64,000 nucleotides of DNA. Origin: UBA3871 sp041797745 (GTDB taxonomy: Bacteria > Bacillota > Clostridia > Peptostreptococcales > Anaerovoracaceae). This document shows, piece by piece, positions 1-9,900 of this stretch (positions are counted from its first letter, which is position 1; each line of letters begins with the position of its first letter). A program made the position numbers and the translations under genes. The stretch spans positions 1 through 64,000 of the forward strand of contig JBHBZU010000024.1 in assembly GCA_041797745.1 (NCBI GenBank). Reading direction: 5' to 3'. A model generated the notes under the pieces. That model did not search any database. It was not told the origin of the DNA and saw nothing but the letters and a program-made list of their open reading frames with translations.

Positions 1-1566
1 AATGATGGTGCGATGTCTATTGGAAAATCATCTGCGCTGTTAGCAATCGATTTTGTCTTTGGCGGAGATACATATGTTAAGAGCGATGGTGTAAAGCAAG
101 AGGGACACCACACGATCCTTTTCACTTTCGAGTTTGATGGCATACCGTATTATTTTGCCAGAAACACAGCAACGCCAGATACAATCTATATCTGCGATGC
201 AGACTATAATGTCACCGGCAATAGTTATAGCAAGCAGGAATTTGCAGACTGGTTGAAAAAGCAATACCACATAGATTTTGAAAGACTCTCTTTCAGAGTG
301 GCGCTTAGTAGTTTTTTCAGAATATATGGAAAGCAAAATACAAATGAATTGAATCCACTACAGGGAATTCCTGGTCAGAACATGGACAAATCGATTACAT
401 CGATTCTGGCTCTATTTGACAAGTATAAAGAAATTGAAGTCTACAAGGATCGTGTGGTTGAGGAAAAGAAAAAGCTGGATGCCTATAAGGTAGCGAGAAA
501 ATATAACTTTATATCCGATCTTGTAGGTGGTAATAAAAAATATGAAGAGAATCTTGCAACAATTCGTAGCAAAGAATTGGAGCTGAGCACACTGGTAGAA
601 GAAGCTGTACAAGGCCACTCGGAAGAGGACATCGAGAAAAATAAAAAGAAGGTGGAGCTTCGGAACAAGAAGCTCAATCTTGAACGAGATATACAATCAA
701 AAGAAATGCGCCTTCGTCTAGTAAATATGTCTTTGGAGTATGGCTTATATCCAACTGAGGCTGATATGACGGCGTTGCAGGAGTTTTTTCCAGACGTGAA
801 CTTAAGAAAACTCTATGAGGTTGAGCAGTATCATAAGAAGCTAGCGCAGATATTAGACTCTCAATTTGCTCTTGAGCGAGAAGCAGTAAACGCAGAAATT
901 AATAGTCTGAAGGAACAACTTGCCTTGGTTAATGCGCAAATAGGCGAGCTTGGCTTCGTTGGAAATATGTCTAAAGAGTTTCTGGATAGGCATTCGGAGA
1001 TAAAGGGCGAAATAGATGCACTTAGAGAACAGAACAAGGCTTATCTTCTGCAAAAAAGCTTACAGGAAGCAAAAGCTGAGGCTGATGAAATTTTAAGGCA
1101 GGCGATTGAAAATACTCTGAGAGAAATTGAAAACAAATTAAATACAAAAATGAAAGAAATCAATGACTCTCTGTTCAGTACACCAAGGAAACCGCCACAT
1201 ATTCAGTTTAGAAAGCATGACAGCTATAAATTTGAAACTCCTGATGATACTGGAACTGGATCGAATTTCAAGGACATGATTGTATATGATCTGGCAATAT
1301 TGCAAAGTACGGCATTACCAGCTTTGGCGCATGATTCTTTATTGTTCAAGAATCTAGAAAAGGATGTCGAGGATGGGATTATCCGTATCTATGACAGTTG
1401 TAAGAATAAGCAGATATTTATTGCATATGACAAGCAGGATGCTTGCAGACCTGCTACTAAGAAAATATTAGAAGAAAATGCAGTAATTTGTCTATCAAAT
1501 GATGGAAATGAGCTTTACGGTAGGTCTTGGAATAAAGAGGTGAACGAGAATGAAGATGAGCTATAA
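1..1566 (+). CDS. SMC-like P-loop ATPase with DUF2326-type C-terminus (5' partial)
   Basis: The reading frame is open from base 1 and the first codons give NDGAMSIGKSS, a Walker A loop (GxxxxGKS), so the true start lies upstream. The first in-frame ATG (13) would cut the P-loop and is not the start. After the nucleotide-binding part comes a long Lys/Glu-rich stretch (about residues 140-385 of the visible part), predicted coiled coil. The C-terminal part (LPALAHDSLLFKN, then RIYDSCKNKQIFIAYDKQD) looks like the DUF2326 ATPase end seen in SMC/RecN-like proteins of ABC three-component defence systems. Inference: a DNA- or phage-sensing ATPase whose partners lie left of the window. The 3' end overlaps the XRE gene by 17 bases, so the two are probably cotranscribed. 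Family assignment is by recalled sequence pattern only. Confidence 0.75.
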   Translation, partial: NDGAMSIGKSSALLAIDFVFGGDTYVKSDGVKQEGHHTILFTFEFDGIPYYFARNTATPDTIYICDADYNVTGNSYSKQEFADWLKKQYHIDFERLSFRVALSSFFRIYGKQNTNELNPLQGIPGQNMDKSITSILALFDKYKEIEVYKDRVVEEKKKLDAYKVARKYNFISDLVGGNKKYEENLATIRSKELELSTLVEEAVQGHSEEDIEKNKKKVELRNKKLNLERDIQSKEMRLRLVNMSLEYGLYPTEADMTALQEFFPDVNLRKLYEVEQYHKKLAQILDSQFALEREAVNAEINSLKEQLALVNAQIGELGFVGNMSKEFLDRHSEIKGEIDALREQNKAYLLQKSLQEAKAEADEILRQAIENTLREIENKLNTKMKEINDSLFSTPRKPPHIQFRKHDSYKFETPDDTGTGSNFKDMIVYDLAILQSTALPALAHDSLLFKNLEKDVEDGIIRIYDSCKNKQIFIAYDKQDACRPATKKILEENAVICLSNDGNELYGRSWNKEVNENEDEL

Positions 1567-1798
1567 CAAGTTGTGGAAATTGTTGATTGATAAGCAGATG
1601 AAAAAGTCTGATCTGAGAAAAAATGCAGGGATAAGCTCTTCCTCATTAGCTAAGCTCGGAAAAGATGAAAATGTCACTACAGAAGTTTTGATGAAAATTT
1701 GCAACGAACTGAAATGTGACGTTGGCGACATTATGGAATTTGTTCCAGATGAAGATGCGGGAAAGGTATTTGCTTCTGGGATAGAAAACGATGATTAG
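1550..1798 (+). CDS. Small XRE/Cro-C1 family HTH regulator
   Basis: 82 residues. Residues about 5-65 form a Cro/C1-type helix-turn-helix of the YozG-like group: MSYNKLWKLLIDKQ, then KSDLRKNAGISSSSLAKLGK as scanning and recognition helices, then TTEVLMKICNELKCDVGDIM. The tail is acidic. The start ATG at 1550 has an AGAGGTG ribosome site 7 bases upstream and overlaps the end of the ATPase gene. Such small repressors are common in restriction and defence operons, so it probably tunes this locus, but its operator is not evident. The 91-base gap to the next gene holds a strong ribosome site and no clear terminator, so read-through into the next operon is possible. Confidence 0.85.
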   Translation: MKMSYNKLWKLLIDKQMKKSDLRKNAGISSSSLAKLGKDENVTTEVLMKICNELKCDVGDIMEFVPDEDAGKVFASGIENDD

Positions 1799-1889
1799 GG
1801 GCACTCATATAAAATGAAAATGATACATTTAATGAGAGTTGTAATTAGCAATTCTTTAAGAACAACTATAAATAAGGAGGTGGCGGTAA

Positions 1890-4800
1890 ATGGTAAATAG
1901 AGAGATTCCCTTTCGGCCAAGGCTAGAAGGTGAATTCAGAGTTCGGTTTTATAACGCCGCATCCAAGATTACTGAAAAAACTCCTACTCTTACTATTGTG
2001 AGGGTTGTTGAGCAAGAAATTGAGTGGGTGGAGAATGAATGTCAGTATAATATCGAACAACGCAAAAAGTACCGAGCTGTTTGGCTTTTGTTTCGAGATT
2101 TAATTCGTGCTTCATGGAAAGCGTGCTATAGAGACGGCGTTTTATATATGAGTTTGCCGACACTTAACGGAGCCGACATGCATGATACAACCTCTCCAGA
2201 GGTTAAAGCATTACTTCGAAGTTGGATGAGCGAAAGCCGACATGAAAGACTTGTGGGCTATACTGAATTTATAAAACGTATGGAAAATTCGGGAACTAAC
2301 AAACAGAGTATTGCAGCACTCATCGCTGATGGTGTGGAGTTGGCAGAAAGAATGGAATTGGCCCATGCCGGAGTAATAAAGATTGAACAAGCTATTCAGC
2401 CATATCTTCAGTTGGTTAGAGAAAATGATAGAGATGAGTTTACAGGCCTGAAAATATCAGAAATATGGAGATACTTTCGTTTGACATGGTCTACGCCTGC
2501 TGAGACGACACCAGGAAGAACCATGCAGTATTTAATTCGAGATGCGGCTCATCCGATGCATGCTGTTATGGGTATTGCATCACTTGAAAATTGCGCAGTA
2601 CAGATTACTTGTCGAGACGATTACATTGGCTGGAATCAGAAAGCATTTATTGACAGAATTATTACTTTAAATACCGGTTGTGCAGAGAAAGAATTTAAAC
2701 AACTTTTGGTGTACTTGGAGGATGGCATTGCGGGAATCGATTATTCAGAACTCTGTACTAAGATGGTCATTGAAAATCCTACAGATACGGATATTCAGCT
2801 CTTATTGGATGAGGCATCTAATGCAGAGCAAAGCCGTCAGCAGCTTTTGCGAAATGAAGTGGAAAGCGATATTGGCGATGAAGAAAGAAGTGAACTTGGT
2901 AGCATTTCTATTGATACAGAAAAGGCACTTTATCGTAGAAAACGTGCAGAGCAACTTGCACGCCTTTTGAGTGCAAAAAAGGCAATCATAGAGTTGCTAA
3001 ACTCAGAAAATTTTGATGAGAACTGGATCGAGTTTTGCAAGAGTGAAGCAGGAAATTCTGCTATTCGAACCGCTCTGGTTGCGCAAAAGACAAAGCACAT
3101 CGGTTCCAGCCTGATGGAATTGAATGTATGCGGAGCAATTCCTCCGTATAACGAAATCCTGGGTGGTAAGCTTGTTGCACTTTTAGCTACTTCTCCTCAG
3201 GTTGTTCATGACTATAAGGAGCGATATGCAAATAAAGCAAGTGAAATTGCAAGTAGACTGAAGGGTGAACCTGTTTGTAGACCGGCAGATCTTGTATATA
3301 TTGGTACAACATCCTTGTATTACGTGGGTTCCAGCCAGTACAACCGGCTTAAAATACCCGGGGAAATTTTTGGTACAGATTTTGATATTACCTGGAAACG
3401 GCTGGGAATGACTATAGGCTTCGGAACGATGCATATAAGCAAAGAAACGACGATGAGTCTTACTGAGGCAACAAGCGATGGTTTCAATCGTATCAACCAT
3501 GTATTTGGTGAAGGAGCCAGTCCTAAAATGCGACTCCTTACAATGTCGATTCGTGAATTGCTTGAATCAACCAATGAGGATTCAAAGGATTTTTCTAAGC
3601 ATGCTATGTCAAAAATTGTATACGGTGCGTGCTTGGCAGAAAACACCTTTGATTATCTTTTGGGCAGAGAATCGCAGCCAAAGTACTATACGGATATGAC
3701 AGATTATGTTGCCGGAACTCAAAAGATTATTGATTTTTGGCGTAATCGATGGCTGAAAAGTCGCTTGAATTATGACCCAATTTATCATAGAATCCGCGAT
3801 TTTGATAAACAAGGTTTCCTTGTGGGTAATCAGATAGATGAAGACGAAGGAAGGAGTTTTTCCAAACTTAAGGAGGTGCTACACATGCCTACAAACGATG
3901 AAACCAAAACAGGTCTTCAGTTTGTAAGAGATTTTTATAGAGGCTCCAGTGCGTATGCTGATCATATAGCATCTGAGCTTCTGTCGACAATACATCTTGA
4001 AACAGAACTGGATACTGCCATCATGGATGCTGCACTTAACGGCAAAGATATAGTGCTTACTGGCAATCCGGGTGATGGTAAGACTCATGTTATCCGATTG
4101 CTGAAAGATAAATTAGAGAGCACGGGAAAGCCGATTTGTATCGAATTAGACGCAAGCACACTTTCTAATGATGATATTTATTTAAAATGGAAAGTGGCAA
4201 GAGAGCACAATACGCCTTTTGTTATTGCAATTAATGCCGCAGTTCTTTACTCGGTGTATCGAAGGTATCCGGATTTCAAGCCTATCAAGGACGCTTATTT
4301 CCAGATGAGCCATGCTGTGGTTTTCCATGATGAGAAAAACGAAAGTGGCGATTTGGTTGTTTTTGATTTGAGTAAGAGAGAAGTTCTCACTGCAGATATT
4401 CTGAAAAAGGCAATTGAGAAACTGACAGATACTGCGCATTATACCGAATGCTCGTCTTGTCCGTTGAATGAAACCTGCGATGTTCATAAAAATTGTAGCC
4501 TGCTTAATAGTACCTTATTTCAAGAGCGACTTTTTGTCATCTTGCAGAGAGTATCTATGCAGGGCTATCATGCAACTGTGCGTGAGTTGCAAAGCCTTAT
4601 CGCCTATTTGATTTTCGGAAACAGAAGCTGCAAGACAATAGGTCGCACAACCGGAAGCAATCAGTATAACTTAGTTAATCTTGTGTTCTCTGGCAAGGGC
4701 GCTCTCTTTGACGCAATTCGCAATGCGATTGATCCAGTTGCCATCTCCCATCCAACATGGGATGAGAGAATTCTGCTCAATGACATTCCTAATGATAGTT

Positions 4801-5480
4801 GGGTGGATGGGTACGAGGTTCCTGCCGAAGCCATAGCTTATGATAACTACGAGTTGTTTAAGCTGAGAAAAAGACAGTTCTATTTCTTTAACAAAAACGG
4901 AGAAGAACTGCTGAAAATAATGGATGATGATGTTACTCGCTTCCAAGAATTCTTAGAACAGGATAATGGTAAGATAATCAAGGAACTGGTTCGTAAGCTC
5001 AATACCTTTTTTGGGGCCGTAAAGGCATCTAACTCAGAGTTGCAGATTTGGACAGGTCATAGATATGATAATGAGCCGCGAAAGGTGTTAATATCTATGG
5101 GATCAATTAAAAAAAGCGGATTGAAGATTGGTAGACCTGCTCTCTTGAAGAGTATGAAAAGTGGAATCGATATGACAGCCAGCTATATCCGTCTGGAAAA
5201 AAAGGATGCTGCACATATCTTCCTGAAAATTGATTTTGATATGTATATGCTTCTGTCAGAGGCTGAACGTGGTGTTCCTGTTCTTTTTATGGAGTCTGAC
5301 CTTGTCAAAAAGGTATGGCGCTTTGTAGAACAGCTTCAATCCTTTGAAGATTTAGATGAGGATGATACCGTAACGGTTTCCTTACTGGATGTTCAAAATA
5401 AAAAGAAAATATCGGTAGCTATTGATAGAGAAGAAAACAAGTATTCTTCTATCGAAGGCGAGCAAGCAAAGGAGGTATAA
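1890..5480 (+). CDS. DruA-like (DUF4338) protein fused to a DptF-like P-loop ATPase
   Basis: 1196 residues with two halves. Residues about 100-640 resemble DUF4338, the DruA family of Druantia anti-phage systems: GRTMQYLIRD near 208, YIGWN near 245, IPPYNEILGGKLVALLATSP near 416, then GTTSLYYVGSSQYNRL. Residues about 670-1196 are an ATPase with Walker A GNPGDGKTH at 725-733 and a cysteine cluster CxxCx5Cx5C near 854-869 that could bind a metal. The second half and its two downstream neighbours recall DptF-DptG-DptH. Start ATG has AAGGAGGTG 7 bases upstream. A second AAGGAGGTG at 3870-3878 lies 6 bases before an in-frame ATG at 3885 exactly at the domain junction, so the ATPase half may also be made separately. 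Function in defence is inferred. No known methylase or thiolation gene is present. Confidence 0.7.
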   Translation: MVNREIPFRPRLEGEFRVRFYNAASKITEKTPTLTIVRVVEQEIEWVENECQYNIEQRKKYRAVWLLFRDLIRASWKACYRDGVLYMSLPTLNGADMHDTTSPEVKALLRSWMSESRHERLVGYTEFIKRMENSGTNKQSIAALIADGVELAERMELAHAGVIKIEQAIQPYLQLVRENDRDEFTGLKISEIWRYFRLTWSTPAETTPGRTMQYLIRDAAHPMHAVMGIASLENCAVQITCRDDYIGWNQKAFIDRIITLNTGCAEKEFKQLLVYLEDGIAGIDYSELCTKMVIENPTDTDIQLLLDEASNAEQSRQQLLRNEVESDIGDEERSELGSISIDTEKALYRRKRAEQLARLLSAKKAIIELLNSENFDENWIEFCKSEAGNSAIRTALVAQKTKHIGSSLMELNVCGAIPPYNEILGGKLVALLATSPQVVHDYKERYANKASEIASRLKGEPVCRPADLVYIGTTSLYYVGSSQYNRLKIPGEIFGTDFDITWKRLGMTIGFGTMHISKETTMSLTEATSDGFNRINHVFGEGASPKMRLLTMSIRELLESTNEDSKDFSKHAMSKIVYGACLAENTFDYLLGRESQPKYYTDMTDYVAGTQKIIDFWRNRWLKSRLNYDPIYHRIRDFDKQGFLVGNQIDEDEGRSFSKLKEVLHMPTNDETKTGLQFVRDFYRGSSAYADHIASELLSTIHLETELDTAIMDAALNGKDIVLTGNPGDGKTHVIRLLKDKLESTGKPICIELDASTLSNDDIYLKWKVAREHNTPFVIAINAAVLYSVYRRYPDFKPIKDAYFQMSHAVVFHDEKNESGDLVVFDLSKREVLTADILKKAIEKLTDTAHYTECSSCPLNETCDVHKNCSLLNSTLFQERLFVILQRVSMQGYHATVRELQSLIAYLIFGNRSCKTIGRTTGSNQYNLVNLVFSGKGALFDAIRNAIDPVAISHPTWDERILLNDIPNDSWVDGYEVPAEAIAYDNYELFKLRKRQFYFFNKNGEELLKIMDDDVTRFQEFLEQDNGKIIKELVRKLNTFFGAVKASNSELQIWTGHRYDNEPRKVLISMGSIKKSGLKIGRPALLKSMKSGIDMTASYIRLEKKDAAHIFLKIDFDMYMLLSEAERGVPVLFMESDLVKKVWRFVEQLQSFEDLDEDDTVTVSLLDVQNKKKISVAIDREENKYSSIEGEQAKEV
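3870..3887 (+). promoter_or_regulatory. Internal ribosome-binding site and ATG at the domain junction
   Basis: AAGGAGGTG at 3870-3878 is followed after 6 bases by an in-frame ATG at 3885 (codon 666 of the fused gene). Initiation here would give a 531-residue ATPase that begins just ahead of the Walker A domain. The bases also encode Lys-Glu-Val, so chance is possible. Confidence 0.4.
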
Positions 5481-5481
5481 C

Positions 5482-6954
5482 ATGGGTAAGCAAATAAATC
5501 TTCATTCTTTTAGAAAAGAAGTCGATAGTACATATGTTGGTTTTACGCCTAATGGTGGCTCAATTAAGCCTGTCCATGTTGCCAGCGGAGCTCAGAGATG
5601 TATATATGGCGGCTACAACACTACAATGCAGATAAAGAGACTTGCTTTAGTATCAGATGCTAAGGGTAATGTACCTGCCGGAAGTGAACTCGAAACGATA
5701 TATTCTGCACTTGCTGAAAATGAGACAATCGAGGATGGAATCACTGAAGGCTCTGTTGAATCCATGCGAAATGTTATGCAGAGATTGCTTTCTGCAGATA
5801 AGGGCGTATATGTAGTAAAGGGGCTTAAGGATGATATGATATCCTTTACTGCTGGCTCAAAGTATTTCCTGACAAGAACCTCCATCTATGAGGATACAGG
5901 AGAGTTTATTGGCGGTTTGATTCGTTCTTACTGTCCGCAATTAGCAGAATACATTAAAGAACTGCTCGATAAGGCAAATGACCCGATTTCTCTTCTCTTT
6001 GAACCGGTTTTAGAAAGCTCTATGCAGGTGTTTGAGAAGAGCAGACATGAGGATTTACCGGCATTTAAGGCTCCCAATGATGCTGTAAAGTGGTATTTGA
6101 AGGGCCTCAATGAAAGCGGCTTATGCCTGATGAAAAACCTGAATCAGCATCCAAATACATTAACGCAGCTGCGTCTTTTCAATTTCTTCTGTATTTTTCA
6201 GTTGATTCGTTATATGGCGCTTCTTGAAGCTTTTTATTGCGGCGAAAATATTAGACCGGTTCTGCTGGACTTTTCAGGTATGGCTCCCAGTCAAAGTAGC
6301 GTAGCGCGTGCATCGGAGATGGCATACACACAGATGCATAAATCCATCAATCGTTTTTATGCGTGGGGCTATGCGCAGAAGCTCAAGGAAAAGGATTACA
6401 GCAAAGAGGCTCTGTTGGAATCAGAAACTCCTGCTTATGACGAAAAGAAAAAGGCCTCAGTTGAACTTGATACCCTGTGGGCGTTGGCAAAGGAACGTGC
6501 AAGTGCGTGCACAACAGATGATGCGGTTAGACTTGTATTTGGCGAGACCATGTACGACATGCTGGCATTAGAAGCATCATCACATCCGGTCAACTGCCTT
6601 AAAATTCTGGGAACCTCTGCAGGCGCATTATATCCGCCAGATAAAATGCACCCCAATAAAAGATTTGTATTGTCGCAGGATATTTTGGAGATGATACTTC
6701 GTAGTACCGTAAGTCCGGACGAGATACTCAGCGGAAGTGATATGAGAAATCGCTTATGGGAGCGTTTTGGGATTATTGTTGGAGGTAGTACATACGAGCT
6801 TGAGAAACTCCAGAATAGCGGCATGCTTCTGCAGATTGACGAGGATTCCCTCGAACGAAATTTTACTTCCTTTGCTGTATTACTTGAATCTATGGACTAT
6901 GCTGAGGTAATGGCAGACGGCATTCTTCAGATTCGGTTAGGAGGTTCGGATTGA
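5482..6954 (+). CDS. Hypothetical protein, DptG-position partner of the ATPase/translocase
   Basis: 490 residues, no motif I recognise. The first 45 residues are polar and Gly/Ser-containing (GFTPNGGSIKPVHVASGAQR), and the rest looks mainly helical (for example LFNFFCIFQLIRYMALLEAFY near residues 232-252), without a clear transmembrane pair or signal peptide. The ATG at 5482 has AAGGAGG 5 bases upstream and follows the previous stop by one base; an earlier in-frame Met at 5422 lies inside the upstream gene and is rejected. The stop overlaps the next ATG by one base, so it is translationally coupled. Position between a DptF-like ATPase and a DptH-like translocase suggests the role of DptG, a bridging subunit, but that rests on gene order, not on similarity I can see. 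Confidence 0.8.
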   Translation: MGKQINLHSFRKEVDSTYVGFTPNGGSIKPVHVASGAQRCIYGGYNTTMQIKRLALVSDAKGNVPAGSELETIYSALAENETIEDGITEGSVESMRNVMQRLLSADKGVYVVKGLKDDMISFTAGSKYFLTRTSIYEDTGEFIGGLIRSYCPQLAEYIKELLDKANDPISLLFEPVLESSMQVFEKSRHEDLPAFKAPNDAVKWYLKGLNESGLCLMKNLNQHPNTLTQLRLFNFFCIFQLIRYMALLEAFYCGENIRPVLLDFSGMAPSQSSVARASEMAYTQMHKSINRFYAWGYAQKLKEKDYSKEALLESETPAYDEKKKASVELDTLWALAKERASACTTDDAVRLVFGETMYDMLALEASSHPVNCLKILGTSAGALYPPDKMHPNKRFVLSQDILEMILRSTVSPDEILSGSDMRNRLWERFGIIVGGSTYELEKLQNSGMLLQIDEDSLERNFTSFAVLLESMDYAEVMADGILQIRLGGSD

Positions 6955-9900
6955 TGATAGATAAGCAAAGCCTTGTTATAGGCCTGTTAATAGAAAAGAT
7001 GGCGGATTCCAAGGTCGGAATTCTTGCTAAAGGAATTGGCGATATTCAGCCTGACGAAATAGCGGTTGAATTGTCTTCTCAAAGAAAATCTCATGTTTAC
7101 ATCGCGGCAGTAGGATATGGTATTTCTGCAGATGTTGAAGAAGCAGAGTATACCTTAACACCATCCATCGAGAAAGCTGTCCTGTGGAGAAGCTTTCCTG
7201 AGTATGCAGGAAGCATTGTTGTATTTGTAAAAACCGATACGGACAAGTTACATTCTCTTGCTGAGTTTGATGTTATTTCGTTAAAGGATGTTTCAAAATA
7301 TCTTCTGGAACAGCAGATTACCAATGAAAGTAATACACCTACACAGAATTTCTGGCGTGCACTGCAGCAGACCTCAGATTATTATTCTTTTGAGGCTATC
7401 ATGGAATTTGTACAGGCAGTTTTAAATGAAGGGACTGCTGCAGAAGCTATACCCAATAATATGTGGAGATTGAACCTTCTGTGTGATGCCGACATTCTTG
7501 GAACAAAATACAAGTCAGATGAACGTTTGACCCGAAATCGCGAGCTGATTTTTGCTATTGGACAGTTAAGTGAGGATTCTCGTAAAAAGCTTAGTCGTTC
7601 ATTAGCAAGAACAAAGGAAGAAGATAGAGCTCGTCTGCAAAATGCATATAACCTTCTTCAGAACCTTTATAAATACGGAAATCGGGATACTCTAAGACAG
7701 TTGGACTTTGCAACAGTACAGGAGCTGTTTTCTGCTTCAAAGGCCAATGAATCTAAGAAAAAGAAGAAGAATCCACCTAAAACTCCAGAGGGAACTGGAA
7801 TCGATACACCTGATGTAACCTCAGAAGCAGCACCTATCCGTCCAAAGGAGCTGGGACAGCTGATTTCTGATGCGATTGTTAATGGTGACGAGGAAGATAC
7901 TGCCGCTGTCAAAGAATTGCTTGAGGAACTGAAAAAGCATTTTGACCCTGAAACAGAAGAAAATAATGATAGTATTCCTACCATCAGTGGCGTTTTTGAT
8001 GATAGAACTATAGTTATCGAAAACCATCAGTCAGATTTGAGAAAACTTGTTGGAACCGTTTGTAATGAGACTGCATGGGGCGGCTTAATGGAAACAGAAG
8101 AAAGTGTCCTTAAGGATGCAATCTCTGCAGATATTAAAAGCTTCAGTCCTTTTAATCCTGTGGGCCCAGAATCTATGGTAGCTTTCCACGGTGGAATCGA
8201 TGGTAGTCAGTCCTTGTTTGATTTCATCACACAGTTTGATGCTCAGTTTAAGGCTAAGAATATTGAAACCGCTGAGATGTTCATTCCTATTATCGAGGAA
8301 CTGCTGACTCTTCGAGGCAAACTGCTTAGTAATTTGGATATGATAATGTATTATCCTGTTCTTAGCTTTGGCGTTGATGAAGAGGCCCGTCAAACACTTA
8401 TTGGATATATTGAGGCATGGGCAAAACTATATCATGCCTTCAGTATTAACGAGCCTGTTATGCGAGAGATGAGCCCAAGTAGCACCAGCTTTATTGCAAG
8501 AGCTCTATTATTGCTTGATGTATTGTATGTTAAAACTCCAAAGGAATGGAAGGCCATTCTCCTTCCGCTACATCCAATCTTCTTGTGGCGATACTATGAA
8601 ATTTTCAAAACTCTCCCTTCAAAGAAGGCACAACTCAGTGAAGATGATGCGACTGCTTTGACTGCTGTATTAACCCAACTTCCTCAAATTTTGAGCTTTG
8701 TTATTGCTAACAGCATTGTTACTGAAACTTCGGATGACAAGGTTTTACCATGCTCCGGAAATATTGAAATGCTGCCAACCTTTGAAAACAAGACCAATAG
8801 ATATTTGGGCGATGACGGAACACAGTCGATTGGAGAGATTCTGACACGATGGATTGGTTTTGCTCCGTACACTAAAAATGAGATTAGAATTTGTTCTGTA
8901 GACGCTCCAGACCTGATTGCTAATATTCGTGCAATTAAGTCCTTTATGGACAAGAATGGCTGCGAAAGAGTGGTTTATGACGTATACTTGACAAGAAAGC
9001 AGAACGGAAATACCGAACTTTCAAAGCTGGATTACTCTGGTAAGGATTATGAAATTGGCGAATTTATACGACAGAATAAGATTGCTATTAGTATTCGCAA
9101 TGTAGAATCTGCAAGTGAAGTAAAGACTGCTCTTTCTGAAAAGCCGGTTCATGTCGCATTCTATTTCGACCAGTCTGCATACGCAATTGAATTTGGGCCA
9201 AACAATAAGAATCTGTATATTAATCCGCTTGTTGTTACCTATGATTATGATTTTGATGAAATTCAGCATAGAGGAAGCATTTTCCCTTCGTCTGAAATGG
9301 ATTCTGGGTTAATCGGAGACTACCATAAGCTGATGAAGTCAGCCGATGTTATTAGTAACAACATGAATCCACGCACAACATACAATGGAAGCACAGATAT
9401 GACAGCGGTGGTTTCTACCATTCAGGAGGGCATGGTTCAGTGGTTGGTTGCTGCTGATAGGGACACAAATAATTATGACCCTCATGGTGCCATTCCAATT
9501 GGAGAAATGCAGTACGACCGTCGCATGGTAAATGTATGGGCATCCAGTGACTCCAGAATTATTACACAGTATTTAACTATGCTTCGTGCCTACAATTTGT
9601 ATCCGCAGCCAGAGACGCTTATTGGTATTTTGAAAAACTTCGGTCATATTGCGTCTAATGGTCTCATCAGCATTCCTAAGTTCGGTGCCGATGCACAAGC
9701 CATAGACAATAAGAAAAAGGGCCTCATAGTAACTCTTTTTGCTGCAACATGGTATACGAGAAATAATGAGGATTCACTTGTAGCCTCTCTCGATGATGAT
9801 AAGGCTCGCCTGTGGCTTCAGGATAGTCGTTTCGGAAACGAACGCGCTGACCTTGTTGGTCTGAAGTACATTGCAGAAACCAACACCCTGTTAATCCAGC

